NCBI RefSeq assembly: GCF_034259425.1
Contig: NZ_JAXIVU010000013.1
Span: 4,613 to 68,612, forward strand
Length of the DNA stretch: 64,000 nucleotides
Origin: Denitrificimonas halotolerans
Lineage (GTDB): Bacteria > Pseudomonadota > Gammaproteobacteria > Pseudomonadales > Pseudomonadaceae
Direction: 5' to 3'
In this document: piece by piece, positions 45,031 to 52,828 of the stretch
Layout of the letters: every line of letters starts with the position of its first letter
Numbering within the stretch: position 1 is the stretch's first letter
Notes under the pieces: generated by a model
What the model saw: the letters and a program-made list of their open reading frames with translations, nothing else
The model's database searches: none
Told to the model about the DNA's origin: nothing
Made by a program: the position numbers and the translations under genes

Positions 45031-46127
45031 GCGGTCACTCCCGATGGTGTAATTTGACCTTGTTCCACGTGGAACAAAGAGACTGGTGTATCCGTTCGCC
45101 AGCCTGAACTCATTAATTGTTTATCTACGCAGGTGATAAACACCTGACATTCTAACTCATCTAGCAATTGGCACAGTGCGCTTCGATGCTGCTCATCAAG
45201 CTCAGAAGGTAGGTCATCGACAAGGTAGATGCATTCATTGCGTCGTGCTTGTGAGAGTAAATAACCTTGAGCAATTCTTAGTGCACAAATAACCAATTTT
45301 TGCTGTCCTCTCGACAAAATATCGACAGCATTATTTTTTTCTATACGCACTCGCAAGTCGGCTCGTTGTGGTCCCGCTTGGGTATAACCTAGAGCCTTAT
45401 CGCGCTCCAGATTCCTGTCCAGTACTTCCTGTAAATCACTGTTTTTATCCCAACCACGGAAGTAGCTCAGAGTTAGGCTGGGTAAGTTCAGTAGTTTGGC
45501 GAGTGTTTTTTCAAAAACAGGTTTCAACTGAGTAATATAAGCGCGGCGTAGTTGGTCAATTTCATTACTGGCCAAGCATAACTCGTGATCCCATGCCGCA
45601 ATAATTGAGCTGTCCATTATACCATGCCGTAAGTATGAATTTCTTTGCTTAAGGCTAGTCTGTAGACGTTGCCAGGCAGAAATAAACTGATGTTCCACGT
45701 GGAACACACCCCAGTCTAAAAATTGGCGCCGCATTTTTGGGGCACCCTCCAGTAAACGGAAACTATCGGGGTTAATTAATTGTAAAGGTAATAACTGGGC
45801 TAACTGAGCAGCGCTACGGGCATTTTGACCATTAATGCGGATGCGCAATTCAGATTGTCTATCACGACTGATACCTAGGCTTGTTTGACTGCCGTCAGTA
45901 TGTTCAATCTGTGCAAAGACAGTGCAGCTAGCGCGTTCATGTTGGATCATAGGTTGTAGGCGTGTACTGCGAAAGGAGCGCGCCATGGCAAGTAGGTGAA
46001 TCGCCTCAAGGACGCTGGTTTTACCACTACCGTTATCGCCATGAAGAATATTAATGCGCGCAGAGGCGTGCAAAGTCACCGGCTGCAAGTTGCGAATGCC
46101 GGTGATTTGCAATTGGCTAATAGCCAT
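45027..46127 (-). CDS. recF: DNA replication and repair protein RecF
   Basis: SMC-like ATPase that helps load RecA at gaps. It has 366 residues. Walker A GDNGSGKT is at residues 30-37; the ABC signature and Walker B regions are LSRGQQKLVICALRIAQ and IYLVDDLPSELD. Two parS sites are embedded in the coding sequence (45061-45076 and 45691-45706), and both encode Phe-His-Val-Glu. It lies 15 bases after dnaN. Confidence 0.96.
   Translation of the reverse strand: MAISQLQITGIRNLQPVTLHASARINILHGDNGSGKTSVLEAIHLLAMARSFRSTRLQPMIQHERASCTVFAQIEHTDGSQTSLGISRDRQSELRIRINGQNARSAAQLAQLLPLQLINPDSFRLLEGAPKMRRQFLDWGVFHVEHQFISAWQRLQTSLKQRNSYLRHGIMDSSIIAAWDHELCLASNEIDQLRRAYITQLKPVFEKTLAKLLNLPSLTLSYFRGWDKNSDLQEVLDRNLERDKALGYTQAGPQRADLRVRIEKNNAVDILSRGQQKLVICALRIAQGYLLSQARRNECIYLVDDLPSELDEQHRSALCQLLDELECQVFITCVDKQLMSSGWRTDTPVSLFHVEQGQITPSGVTA
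45061..45076. promoter_or_regulatory. parS: parS site inside the 3' end of recF
   Basis: A perfect TGTTCCACGTGGAACA palindrome. On the minus strand it is translated as part of recF (LFHVEQ). Confidence 0.9.
45691..45706. promoter_or_regulatory. parS: parS site inside the middle of recF
   Basis: A perfect TGTTCCACGTGGAACA palindrome, translated in recF as VFHVEH. It is the fifth parS within 3.3 kb. Confidence 0.9.
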
Positions 46128-46142
46128 CGAATGAACGTCGAG

Positions 46143-47246
46143 TTACAGGCGCATCGGCATAACAACGTAGGAGGCACTTTCGTTGTCAGCTTCTTGGATG
46201 AGCGCACTGCTGTTGGAGTCAGAGAGAATAATACTGATCTGCTCTGATGTGGTGGCACTTAAAACATCAAGTAAATAGGTGACGTTAAAGCCGATTTCTA
46301 AGTCATCGCCGGAGTAATCCACAGATACTTCATCTTCTGCCACTTCTTGCTCTGGGTTGTTGGCTTGAATTTTCAACAGGCCAGACTCAAGTTGCCAGCG
46401 AATACCGCGATATTTTTCGTTCGATAGAATAGATGCACGGTTGAGTGCTTCGCGTAGATTTTGACGGTCAGCGATAACTGTCTTATCCCCTCCTCGCGGT
46501 AATACACGCTCATAGTCAGGGAATTTCCCATCGACCAGTTTAGAGATAAAAGTAAATTCAGCTGTCGTTGCACGAATGTAATTGCTACCGAATACTACAT
46601 TGACATCAGCGTTGTCATCATTCATTAAGCGGGCAAGTTCTAACACACCTTTTCGTGGAACGATCACTTGGTGTTTGATACTTTCCTCGATGGGGGCTGA
46701 TACAGAACAGAGTGCTAAGCGGTGCCCGTCTGTAGCGACAGCACGCAGTAAGCCTTGTTGCGCTTCAAGTAACAAACCGTTGAGGTAATAACGGACGTCT
46801 TGTTGCGCCATGGCAAAACTGGTGCGTTCAATCAAGTGGCGTAAATGGCCTTGTTTTAAGCTGAAAGTGAGAGAGCCTGGCGCCTCTTCTGAGGAGGGGA
46901 AGTCGGAGGCAGGCAAAGTGGTTAAGGTAAAGCGGCTACGGCCAGCTTTAATGAGAACCTTTTGATCGTCGACCTGAAAGTCAATCAGAGCATCAGTAGG
47001 CAAGTTTTTACAGATATCCATCAGCTTGCGTGCTGGCACAGTAATTTCGCCTGATTGAGCTGGCTCTTCTAAGGTGATGCGTGCAACCAGTTCGACTTCG
47101 GTGTCAGTACCGGTCATGGATAGATTCTGATCTTCAATGACGAGCAGTACGTTGGATAACACAGGCATGGTTTGCTTGCGTTCAACAACACCGGCCACCA
47201 GTTGCAGCGGTTTTAACAAAGCTTCGCGTTGGATGGTGAAGTGCAT
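46143..47246 (-). CDS. dnaN: DNA polymerase III subunit beta (sliding clamp)
   Basis: Ring-shaped processivity factor. It has 367 residues from the ATG at 47246 (MHFTIQREALLKPLQLVAG), the normal Pseudomonas length; an upstream in-frame ATG at 47276 adds 10 non-conserved residues. Three clamp domains can be followed, with the conserved C-terminus SASYVVMPMRL. It is located between dnaA and recF. Confidence 0.97.
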   Translation of the reverse strand: MHFTIQREALLKPLQLVAGVVERKQTMPVLSNVLLVIEDQNLSMTGTDTEVELVARITLEEPAQSGEITVPARKLMDICKNLPTDALIDFQVDDQKVLIKAGRSRFTLTTLPASDFPSSEEAPGSLTFSLKQGHLRHLIERTSFAMAQQDVRYYLNGLLLEAQQGLLRAVATDGHRLALCSVSAPIEESIKHQVIVPRKGVLELARLMNDDNADVNVVFGSNYIRATTAEFTFISKLVDGKFPDYERVLPRGGDKTVIADRQNLREALNRASILSNEKYRGIRWQLESGLLKIQANNPEQEVAEDEVSVDYSGDDLEIGFNVTYLLDVLSATTSEQISIILSDSNSSALIQEADNESASYVVMPMRL

Positions 47247-47281
47247 GGTTAGATCCTTGCTTAAATATGCTGGCACTGCTG

Positions 47282-48739
47282 TTAGGTAGTTAACGTGCGC
47301 AGTAGGTTTTTATAATCTTCTCGGATATCGGCATCGGTTTCGCACAGCTCGGCAATTTTGCGGCAAGCATGTAAAACTGTTGTATGGTCACGGCCACCAA
47401 AAGCGTCACCAATTTCTGGCAAGCTGTGATTGGTAATTTCTTTCGCTAGGGCCATCGCTACTTGGCGTGGACGAGCGACTGAGCGTGATCGACGTTTTGA
47501 TAAGATATCGGAGATTTTGATTTTGTAATATTCAGCAACTGTGCGTTGAATATTATCAATACTGACAAGTTTATCTTGTAGAGCTAATAGATCTTTTAAT
47601 GACTCTTGAATTAGCTCAACAGTGATAGGTTCGTTAGTAAAGTGTGAGTGAGCAATCACTCGCTTTAAAGCACCTTCTAACTCACGCACGTTGGAACGAA
47701 TACGTTGAGCAATAAAGAAAGCACAGTCGTGCGGGAGTTGCACCCTACTCTGCTCAGCTTTCTTCATTAAAATAGCTACACGAGTTTCCAGCTCTGGTGG
47801 TTCAACCGCAACGGTTAAGCCCCAGCCAAAGCGTGACTTTAGGCGTTCTTCTAAACCATCAATTTCTTTGGGATAGCGGTCACTGGTGAGAATAACTTGC
47901 TGGTTACCTTCTAGTAATGCATTAAAGGTATGGAAAAATTCTTCCTGTGAGCGCTCTTTTTTGGCAAAAAACTGAATATCATCAATCAGCAGTGCATCTA
48001 CTGAGCGGTAGTAGTTTTTAAACTCATTAATAGCGTTGTTTTGCAATGCACGAACCATGTCGGCAACAAAGCGCTCAGAGTGCAAATAAATCACTTTAGC
48101 GTTGGGGTTTTTCTTCAATAAATGATTACCCACAGCATGCATTAAGTGTGTTTTACCTAAACCGACACCACCGTATAAAAATAGCGGGTTGTAACCATGC
48201 TTAGGGTTGTCTGCTACCTGCCAAGCAGCAGCGCGTGCCAGTTGGTTGGATTTGCCTTCAACAAAACTGTCAAAGGTAAAAGAGCGGTTTAAGGCGCTGA
48301 CATGTTTAATGGTATTTTTGGATGATGCACCTGTTTCTGGTTGGACACCTAACATAGGTTGGTTGCTTTCAGGCACAGGTGTATTTTGCATCACAGGCTC
48401 TTGTGCCGGCAGTGGTGTTGGTGCAGGGTTATGTACCGGTGTGCTGACTGCTGGGCGTGAGTTCGCTGGCGTTGTTGCTGCGACTCGCCCTTTACCTTTA
48501 CTGCCGATCTGTAGAGCAATAGATGGCGCATTACCATTATTACGCTCGGCCATAAGCTCGAGAATACGATTGATATATTTATCGTTGACCCAATCTAATA
48601 CAAACCGATTCGGTGCAAAAATATGCAATTCATCACCGATGGCTTCAACTTGTAATGGACGGATCCAGGTGTTGAAATGCTGAGCCGGCAGTTCATCGCG
48701 TAAAAAGTCGACAGACTGTAGCCAAAGTTCGACAGACAC
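47282..48739 (-). CDS. dnaA: Chromosomal replication initiator protein DnaA
   Basis: Origin-binding AAA+ ATPase. It has 485 residues: domain I (1-80), a Pro-rich linker (95-140), the AAA+ domain with Walker A GGVGLGKT at 190-197 and Walker B LIDDIQ near 251-256, and domain IV with the DNA-binding signature GGRDHTTVLHACRK at 448-461. The start at 48739 gives the family N-terminus MSVELWLQSVDFLRDELP. Target boxes are abundant in the window, but only two lie directly upstream of this gene. Confidence 0.98.
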   Translation of the reverse strand: MSVELWLQSVDFLRDELPAQHFNTWIRPLQVEAIGDELHIFAPNRFVLDWVNDKYINRILELMAERNNGNAPSIALQIGSKGKGRVAATTPANSRPAVSTPVHNPAPTPLPAQEPVMQNTPVPESNQPMLGVQPETGASSKNTIKHVSALNRSFTFDSFVEGKSNQLARAAAWQVADNPKHGYNPLFLYGGVGLGKTHLMHAVGNHLLKKNPNAKVIYLHSERFVADMVRALQNNAINEFKNYYRSVDALLIDDIQFFAKKERSQEEFFHTFNALLEGNQQVILTSDRYPKEIDGLEERLKSRFGWGLTVAVEPPELETRVAILMKKAEQSRVQLPHDCAFFIAQRIRSNVRELEGALKRVIAHSHFTNEPITVELIQESLKDLLALQDKLVSIDNIQRTVAEYYKIKISDILSKRRSRSVARPRQVAMALAKEITNHSLPEIGDAFGGRDHTTVLHACRKIAELCETDADIREDYKNLLRTLTT

Positions 48740-48890
48740 AGAGATCCCTCAAGTAGAACATAAAGAATACGACCTGCTATTGTAGCTGCCAGAGATAAAG
48801 TTATCCACAGGCTGGTAAAAATAAATTGCTTTGCCTGGGGATAACTCAGTTTAGGTTTGCAGGATAAAAACACAATTTTGATGGTGCATT
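48740..48890 (-). promoter_or_regulatory. dnaA upstream region with DnaA boxes
   Basis: The 151-bp gap between dnaA and the divergent DUF3301 gene has TTATCCACA on plus at 48801-48809 and a one-mismatch box (TTATCCCCA, minus) at 48836-48844. This suits DnaA autoregulation. It lacks the trio repeats, AT-rich stretch and dense box array of modules A and B, so it does not look like a complete origin. Confidence 0.6.
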
Positions 48891-49208
48891 ATGATAACAC
48901 TCGGGGAATTGGTTGCATGGTTATTGGTTGTTGCAATGATTGCATGGCTTTGGCGTGGTCATGGAGTACGTGAGCGAGCTTTATGGTTTGCTACCCAGCA
49001 TTGTAAAAAGATGGGTGTGCAATTGTTGGATGGCAATGTAGCCTTAAAGGGGTGGCGTTTTATCTTGGATGGTAAAGGGCGAAAACGCATAGCTCGCATG
49101 TACGGCTTTGAATTTACTGTGACCAGTCAAGAGCGGCTAAATGGCACTGTAGCGATGTTTGGACGGTATTTGGGTAAAATTGAATTGCAAGCTTACCCAG
49201 ATCCTTAT

Positions 49209-50423
49209 CAAAGTCGCGTAAGACCTCGTACTTTTAGTGCGGGGATGGATGGATAGCGAGGGCTGCTTAAGCAGCCCCTTAACCCCTTAACAGGCTGCTA
49301 AAGTTTTTGCAGTATAGGTTGGTACTGGTATTGTATACAGCATGATAAAGCACACCAAAACATTAAAAGTCCGAGTACGAGACAGGCATACGCCACTGCT
49401 AAATCGCATGGCTCGCAGCGTCAATTTCGTCTGGAACTTTGTCAATGAATTAAGTCAACGCTCGATTAAAGAGCGTGGTGTGTTTTTGTCTGCGTATGAT
49501 ATGCATCCCTACACAAAGGGCGCAGGTAGAGAGCTTGGCCTGCACAGCCAAACCTTACAGTGCATTGCAGGTGAGTATGTCACACGCCGCAAGCAGTTTA
49601 AGAAAGTGCGGCTGAACTGGCGCAAATCAGGCGGTGTACGCCGCTCACTGGGCTGGATACCCGTCAATACAGGTGCAGCTCAATGGAAAAACGGGCAGGT
49701 CTACCACAACGGCCACTATTTTAAGGTCTGGGACAGCTACGGCTTGAACCAATACAAGTTTCGCTCGGCCAGTTTCAATGAAGATGCCCGTGGCCGCTGG
49801 TACTTCAATGTTGTGGTTGATATGGAGATCGAACCAACCAAAGGCCAAGACCGCATCGGTATTGATCTTGGCTTAACTGATACAGCCACCTGCTCGGACG
49901 GCACCAAGCTGGAAGCGGGCCGCTTCTATCGTGGCCTTGAGGAAAAATTAGCCATAGCGCAACGAGCCAGAAATAAAACCCAAGTCAAAACCATTCATGC
50001 GAAAATCGCTAACCGTAGAAAAGACGCATTGCACAAGTTCAGCCGTAAGCTAGTCAATCGCTGCGGTGAAATCTATGTCGGTAATGTCAGTAGTTTAAAA
50101 CTCGTTAAAACCACGATGGCCAAGTCAGTGTTGGACGCTGGCTGGGGTCAATTAAAAACAATGCTGGACTATAAATGCGCTCACGCAGGCATTGTTTTTA
50201 AGGAAATTGACGAGGCATACACCACCCAAACCTGTTCGAGTTGCGGCAGCTTGCCCGAATCGAGGCCGAAAGGTATCGCAGGACTTGGAATAAGAGAATG
50301 GACGTGCAGTGGGTGTGGTGTCACCCACGATCGCGATATCAACGCGGCACGTAACATTCTCGCGGCCGGGCATGGTCGTCTAGCAGTAGGAATCCCCGTC
50401 CTTTAGGTCGGGGAGGATGTCAA
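49209..50423 (+). mobile_element. tnpB-only IS200/IS605-type element, copy 4 (intact, 1215 bp)
   Basis: The ends are set exactly by the interrupted host gene: the left end is CAAAGTCGCG after TTAT (49205-49208) and the right end is AGGATGTCAA. No target duplication is present, as expected for this family. The left subterminal region carries the perfect palindrome GGGCTGCTTAAGCAGCCC (49260-49277). The right end has the hairpin CCCCGTCCTTTAGGTCGGGG. It encodes only TnpB, so mobility would need a TnpA in trans. Its first 180 coding bases differ from those of copy 5 at only about three positions, which suggests recent spread. Confidence 0.93.
49342..50406 (+). CDS. tnpB: RNA-guided nuclease TnpB (intact copy)
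   Basis: A 354-residue protein. The N-terminal half (1-165) is the REC/wedge region typical of OrfB_IS605. RuvC-I is RIGIDLGLTD with Asp175. The usual RuvC-II glutamate position reads IYVGNVSSL, with Gly247 instead of Glu. A zinc finger is formed by C298-x2-C301 and C322-x2-C325. RuvC-III is HDRDINAARN with Asp332. Glu291 in EIDEAYTTQTCS is a candidate relocated catalytic acid. The start is the ATG at 49342 after a TTGTATAC-like promoter and no clear Shine-Dalgarno. In studied relatives TnpB cuts the empty donor site with a guide copied from the 3' flank. Confidence 0.9.
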   Translation: MIKHTKTLKVRVRDRHTPLLNRMARSVNFVWNFVNELSQRSIKERGVFLSAYDMHPYTKGAGRELGLHSQTLQCIAGEYVTRRKQFKKVRLNWRKSGGVRRSLGWIPVNTGAAQWKNGQVYHNGHYFKVWDSYGLNQYKFRSASFNEDARGRWYFNVVVDMEIEPTKGQDRIGIDLGLTDTATCSDGTKLEAGRFYRGLEEKLAIAQRARNKTQVKTIHAKIANRRKDALHKFSRKLVNRCGEIYVGNVSSLKLVKTTMAKSVLDAGWGQLKTMLDYKCAHAGIVFKEIDEAYTTQTCSSCGSLPESRPKGIAGLGIREWTCSGCGVTHDRDINAARNILAAGHGRLAVGIPVL

Positions 50424-50443
50424 ACAGATAAGGAGGCAGTAGT
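50290..50443 (+). ncRNA. Predicted omega (right-end) guide RNA of copy 4
   Basis: In studied TnpB systems the guide RNA overlaps the 3' end of tnpB, ends its scaffold at the element's right end and continues into flanking DNA as the guide. Here the scaffold would include the hairpin at 50393-50413 and end at GTCAA (50423). The guide would start ACAGATAAGGAGGCAG, in the DUF3301 gene's 3' part. The 5' boundary is only a guess. Confidence 0.4.
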
Positions 50444-50543
50444 AAGCCATACACCTTCATCTAAGCTTCAAATCCACAGTAATGTGGTGGATTTAAAGCA
50501 CTGGAAAAGTCAGAACAAATCGACTGATCAGTATTAGCAACTC

Positions 50544-52049
50544 TTATTCTGCAGTTAAAGTGTAATTGATTCGCTCAAGCCAGCTTGCTTCTTTTTCAAA
50601 GTCAGCTGCTGTTAGAGGGTTATTCTTTAACCAGTCTTTAGGAAAGCGAATATGCAGACTGCTTTCTTTTGCGGTTAATTCAAGTTCTGGAATCTCTTGT
50701 GAGCCGCGGATGTGGTGCAAGAGGATGGAAAAGCGTAGCAAAATGCAGAGTCTTAATAATGCCTGTGCATCTTCGGCAAACTCATTAAAGAAGCGGTCTT
50801 TTGGGATATTACGGCGGTGACCACGAACCAATAGAGCTAACATTTGTTGTTCTTGGCGAGAGAAACCAGCGAGGTCTGAATGCTCGACTAAATAAGCCCC
50901 GTGCTTATGGAAGTGGTAATGAGCAATATCTAACCCCACTTCATGTACGCGCGCAGCCCAACTTAATAGATCGCTATACCATTCATCTTTAAGCTGCCAA
51001 GTGTCAGCGACCTGCTCTAGAGCCTGCAAAGCATTACATTCAACTCGGTGGGCATGTTCGACGTCAACATGGCTGCGTTCCATGAGAGACTGGATTGAAC
51101 GTTCACGGACATCTTCATGTTGATGGCGACCCAGTAAGTCATAGAGGACGCCCTCACGTAAAGCACCATCACAGGGTGTCATGTGCTTAAGTTCTAAAGC
51201 ATCAAAAATGGCTTCCATAATGGCTAAACCTGCAGGCAAAATCGCACTGCGTTCTGGTTTTACACCAGGCATGTCGATTTTGCTGATGTCCCCCACTTTT
51301 ATAACTTCATTTTTTAACCACGTAAGGCCTGCGCTAGTGATTTCACCATTGGTTTGACCGGCAGCTCCTAGAGCTTGGCCGATCGAACGAATGGTGCCAG
51401 AAGCACCAACAGTGTCGTTCCAGCCTAGTCGGCGTAGACTTTGCTCCAGTTCCATCAGTTCTAGGCGTGCTGCTGTATAAGCTTGTGCATAGCGTGCAGT
51501 GGTTACTTTGCCATCTTTAAAAAAACGTTGAGTGAAGCTGACACAGCCCATTTGTAGACTGCCCCGTAATTGAGACTCAAACTGTTGACCAATAATAAAT
51601 TCGGTGCTGCCACCACCGATATCCACGACTAAACGTTTGCCCGGAGTATCCGCTAAAGAATGGGAAACCCCTAAATAAATAAGGCGTGCTTCTTCACGAC
51701 CTGAGATGACATCAACGTCGTGTCCTAAAATTGCTTCAGCGTGTTGGATAAAGGTATTGCGGTTGTGGGCAACACGGAGTGAGCTAGTTCCAACGATACG
51801 TACTGCGCCTTGAGGCAAACCATGAATGAGTTGAGCAAAACGTCGTAAACACGCCAACCCTCGTTCCATAGCATCTGCTTGTAGTTCAAGCTGGTCGTTT
51901 ATGCCTGCCGCCAGTTGTACCCTTTCACCCATGCGCTCAAGAATACGGATTTCCCGTTGGTCTGTTTTAGCGAGGACCATGTGGAAACTATTAGACCCTA
52001 GGTCAATGGCTGCAATGATTGGGAAGTGTTTAGGAGCAGAGTTGGGCAT
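50544..52049 (-). CDS. ppx: Exopolyphosphatase
   Basis: Releases phosphate from polyphosphate ends. It has 501 residues in the Ppx/GppA family. AAIDLGSNSFHMVLA at about residues 14-28 and LVVDIGGGSTEFIIG near 139 are the actin-fold phosphate loops. A C-terminal HD-like helical domain (RVHEVGLDIAHYHFHKHGAYLVEHSD, in two parts) follows. It is divergent from trxA, the same neighbourhood as in Pseudomonas. The stop codon lies 7 bases from the end of the split DUF3301 gene. Confidence 0.93.
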   Translation of the reverse strand: MPNSAPKHFPIIAAIDLGSNSFHMVLAKTDQREIRILERMGERVQLAAGINDQLELQADAMERGLACLRRFAQLIHGLPQGAVRIVGTSSLRVAHNRNTFIQHAEAILGHDVDVISGREEARLIYLGVSHSLADTPGKRLVVDIGGGSTEFIIGQQFESQLRGSLQMGCVSFTQRFFKDGKVTTARYAQAYTAARLELMELEQSLRRLGWNDTVGASGTIRSIGQALGAAGQTNGEITSAGLTWLKNEVIKVGDISKIDMPGVKPERSAILPAGLAIMEAIFDALELKHMTPCDGALREGVLYDLLGRHQHEDVRERSIQSLMERSHVDVEHAHRVECNALQALEQVADTWQLKDEWYSDLLSWAARVHEVGLDIAHYHFHKHGAYLVEHSDLAGFSRQEQQMLALLVRGHRRNIPKDRFFNEFAEDAQALLRLCILLRFSILLHHIRGSQEIPELELTAKESSLHIRFPKDWLKNNPLTAADFEKEASWLERINYTLTAE

Positions 52050-52249
52050 GCCGCAATTCCAATAGTAGTAATGGGGCTATCCTGCCATGTTGAGAAGGAT
52101 TCGCCAATTTTAAATCATTTGTGGTGAGATAGAGACAAAAAAGCAGCAAAAATATTACAGGGTGGTACTTGGTTACTTTCGTTAACTGTTAAGTCGGGCT
52201 ATGATTGTCAGGATAATTTAATTTGCATCCGCCTTTACGGAGAGGTTTC

Positions 52250-52576
52250 ATGAGCGATCACATTATAAATATTAGCGATTCAAGTTTTGATGAAGATGTA
52301 TTGCAAGCTGAGGGTCCGGTTTTAGTTGATTACTGGGCAGAATGGTGTGGTCCTTGCAAGATGATTGCTCCAGTTTTAGAAGATGTTGCAGCTGAGTTTG
52401 TTGGCAAAGTTAAAATTTGCAAGCTCAATATTGATGACAACCAAGCAACACCGCCAAAGTATGGTGTACGTGGTATCCCTACGTTAATGTTGTTTAAAAA
52501 CGGTAACGTAGAGGCAACTAAAGTTGGCGCATTATCCAAAACACAATTAGTGGCTTTCTTGGAAAGTCATATCTAA
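52250..52576 (+). CDS. trxA: Thioredoxin 1
   Basis: Cytoplasmic disulfide reductase; it would also feed DsbD (37496-39226). It has 108 residues with the active site WCGPC at 32-36 and the cis-Pro region GIPTLMLF. The ATG at 52250 is preceded by GGAGAGG. It lies upstream of rho in the conserved ppx/trxA-rho order. Confidence 0.97.
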   Translation: MSDHIINISDSSFDEDVLQAEGPVLVDYWAEWCGPCKMIAPVLEDVAAEFVGKVKICKLNIDDNQATPPKYGVRGIPTLMLFKNGNVEATKVGALSKTQLVAFLESHI

Positions 52577-52577
52577 T

Positions 52578-52639
52578 TTAGCGTTAATCGCTCACACGCT
52601 AACGTCTAGTGCGTACTTTCTTACAGTGTGCACTAGACG
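52578..52639 (+). promoter_or_regulatory. Two adjacent hairpins between trxA and rho
   Basis: TTAGCGT / ACGCTAA (52578-52602) and CGTCTAGTGC / GCACTAGACG (52603-52639) lie back to back at the start of the 252-bp trxA-rho gap. Neither is followed by a T tract. They may end trxA transcripts, protect a processed 3' end or start the rho leader. The rest of the gap is C-rich and G-poor in parts (52700-52828), as expected of an autoregulated rho leader. Confidence 0.4.
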
Positions 52640-52828
52640 CACGCCCTTGCAAGTGGTAGATTCCACATTTGTAGCGCTAAGCCGTTGCAGTCACAAGAAC
52701 CACAAGTCTGCATACCGTCGCCGATATCTTATACGGCTCTGAACACCCAAATAGCTGTTCTCCTCACGGTGCGCCTCTCAAGCTAAGTGCTTACTCATTC
52801 CCTCTAAATTATATCATCGTCATTCCCT

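Larger units (their letters stand above)
48891..50537 (+). pseudogene. DUF3301 family gene split by tnpB copy 4
   Basis: The 5' part (48891-49208) encodes 106 residues: one N-terminal membrane segment (about 8-22), then HCKKMGVQLLDGNVALKG and IARMYGFEFTVTSQERLNG, which match the DUF3301 family. The element occupies 49209-50423. From 50424 the same frame continues for 37 codons to TAG at 50537 (TDKEAVV to VVDLKHWKSQ), restoring a protein of 143 residues, close to the length I recall for pseudomonad members. As it stands the frame runs into the element and stops at 49256 after 15 foreign residues, so the product lacks its C-terminal tail. The family's function is unknown. Confidence 0.88.

Noticed and set aside
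49342..50406. TnpB as a Cas12-type CRISPR effector.
   Set aside because: At 354 residues, with IS200/IS605-type ends and several mobile copies, and with no array or adaptation genes, it is a transposon TnpB.
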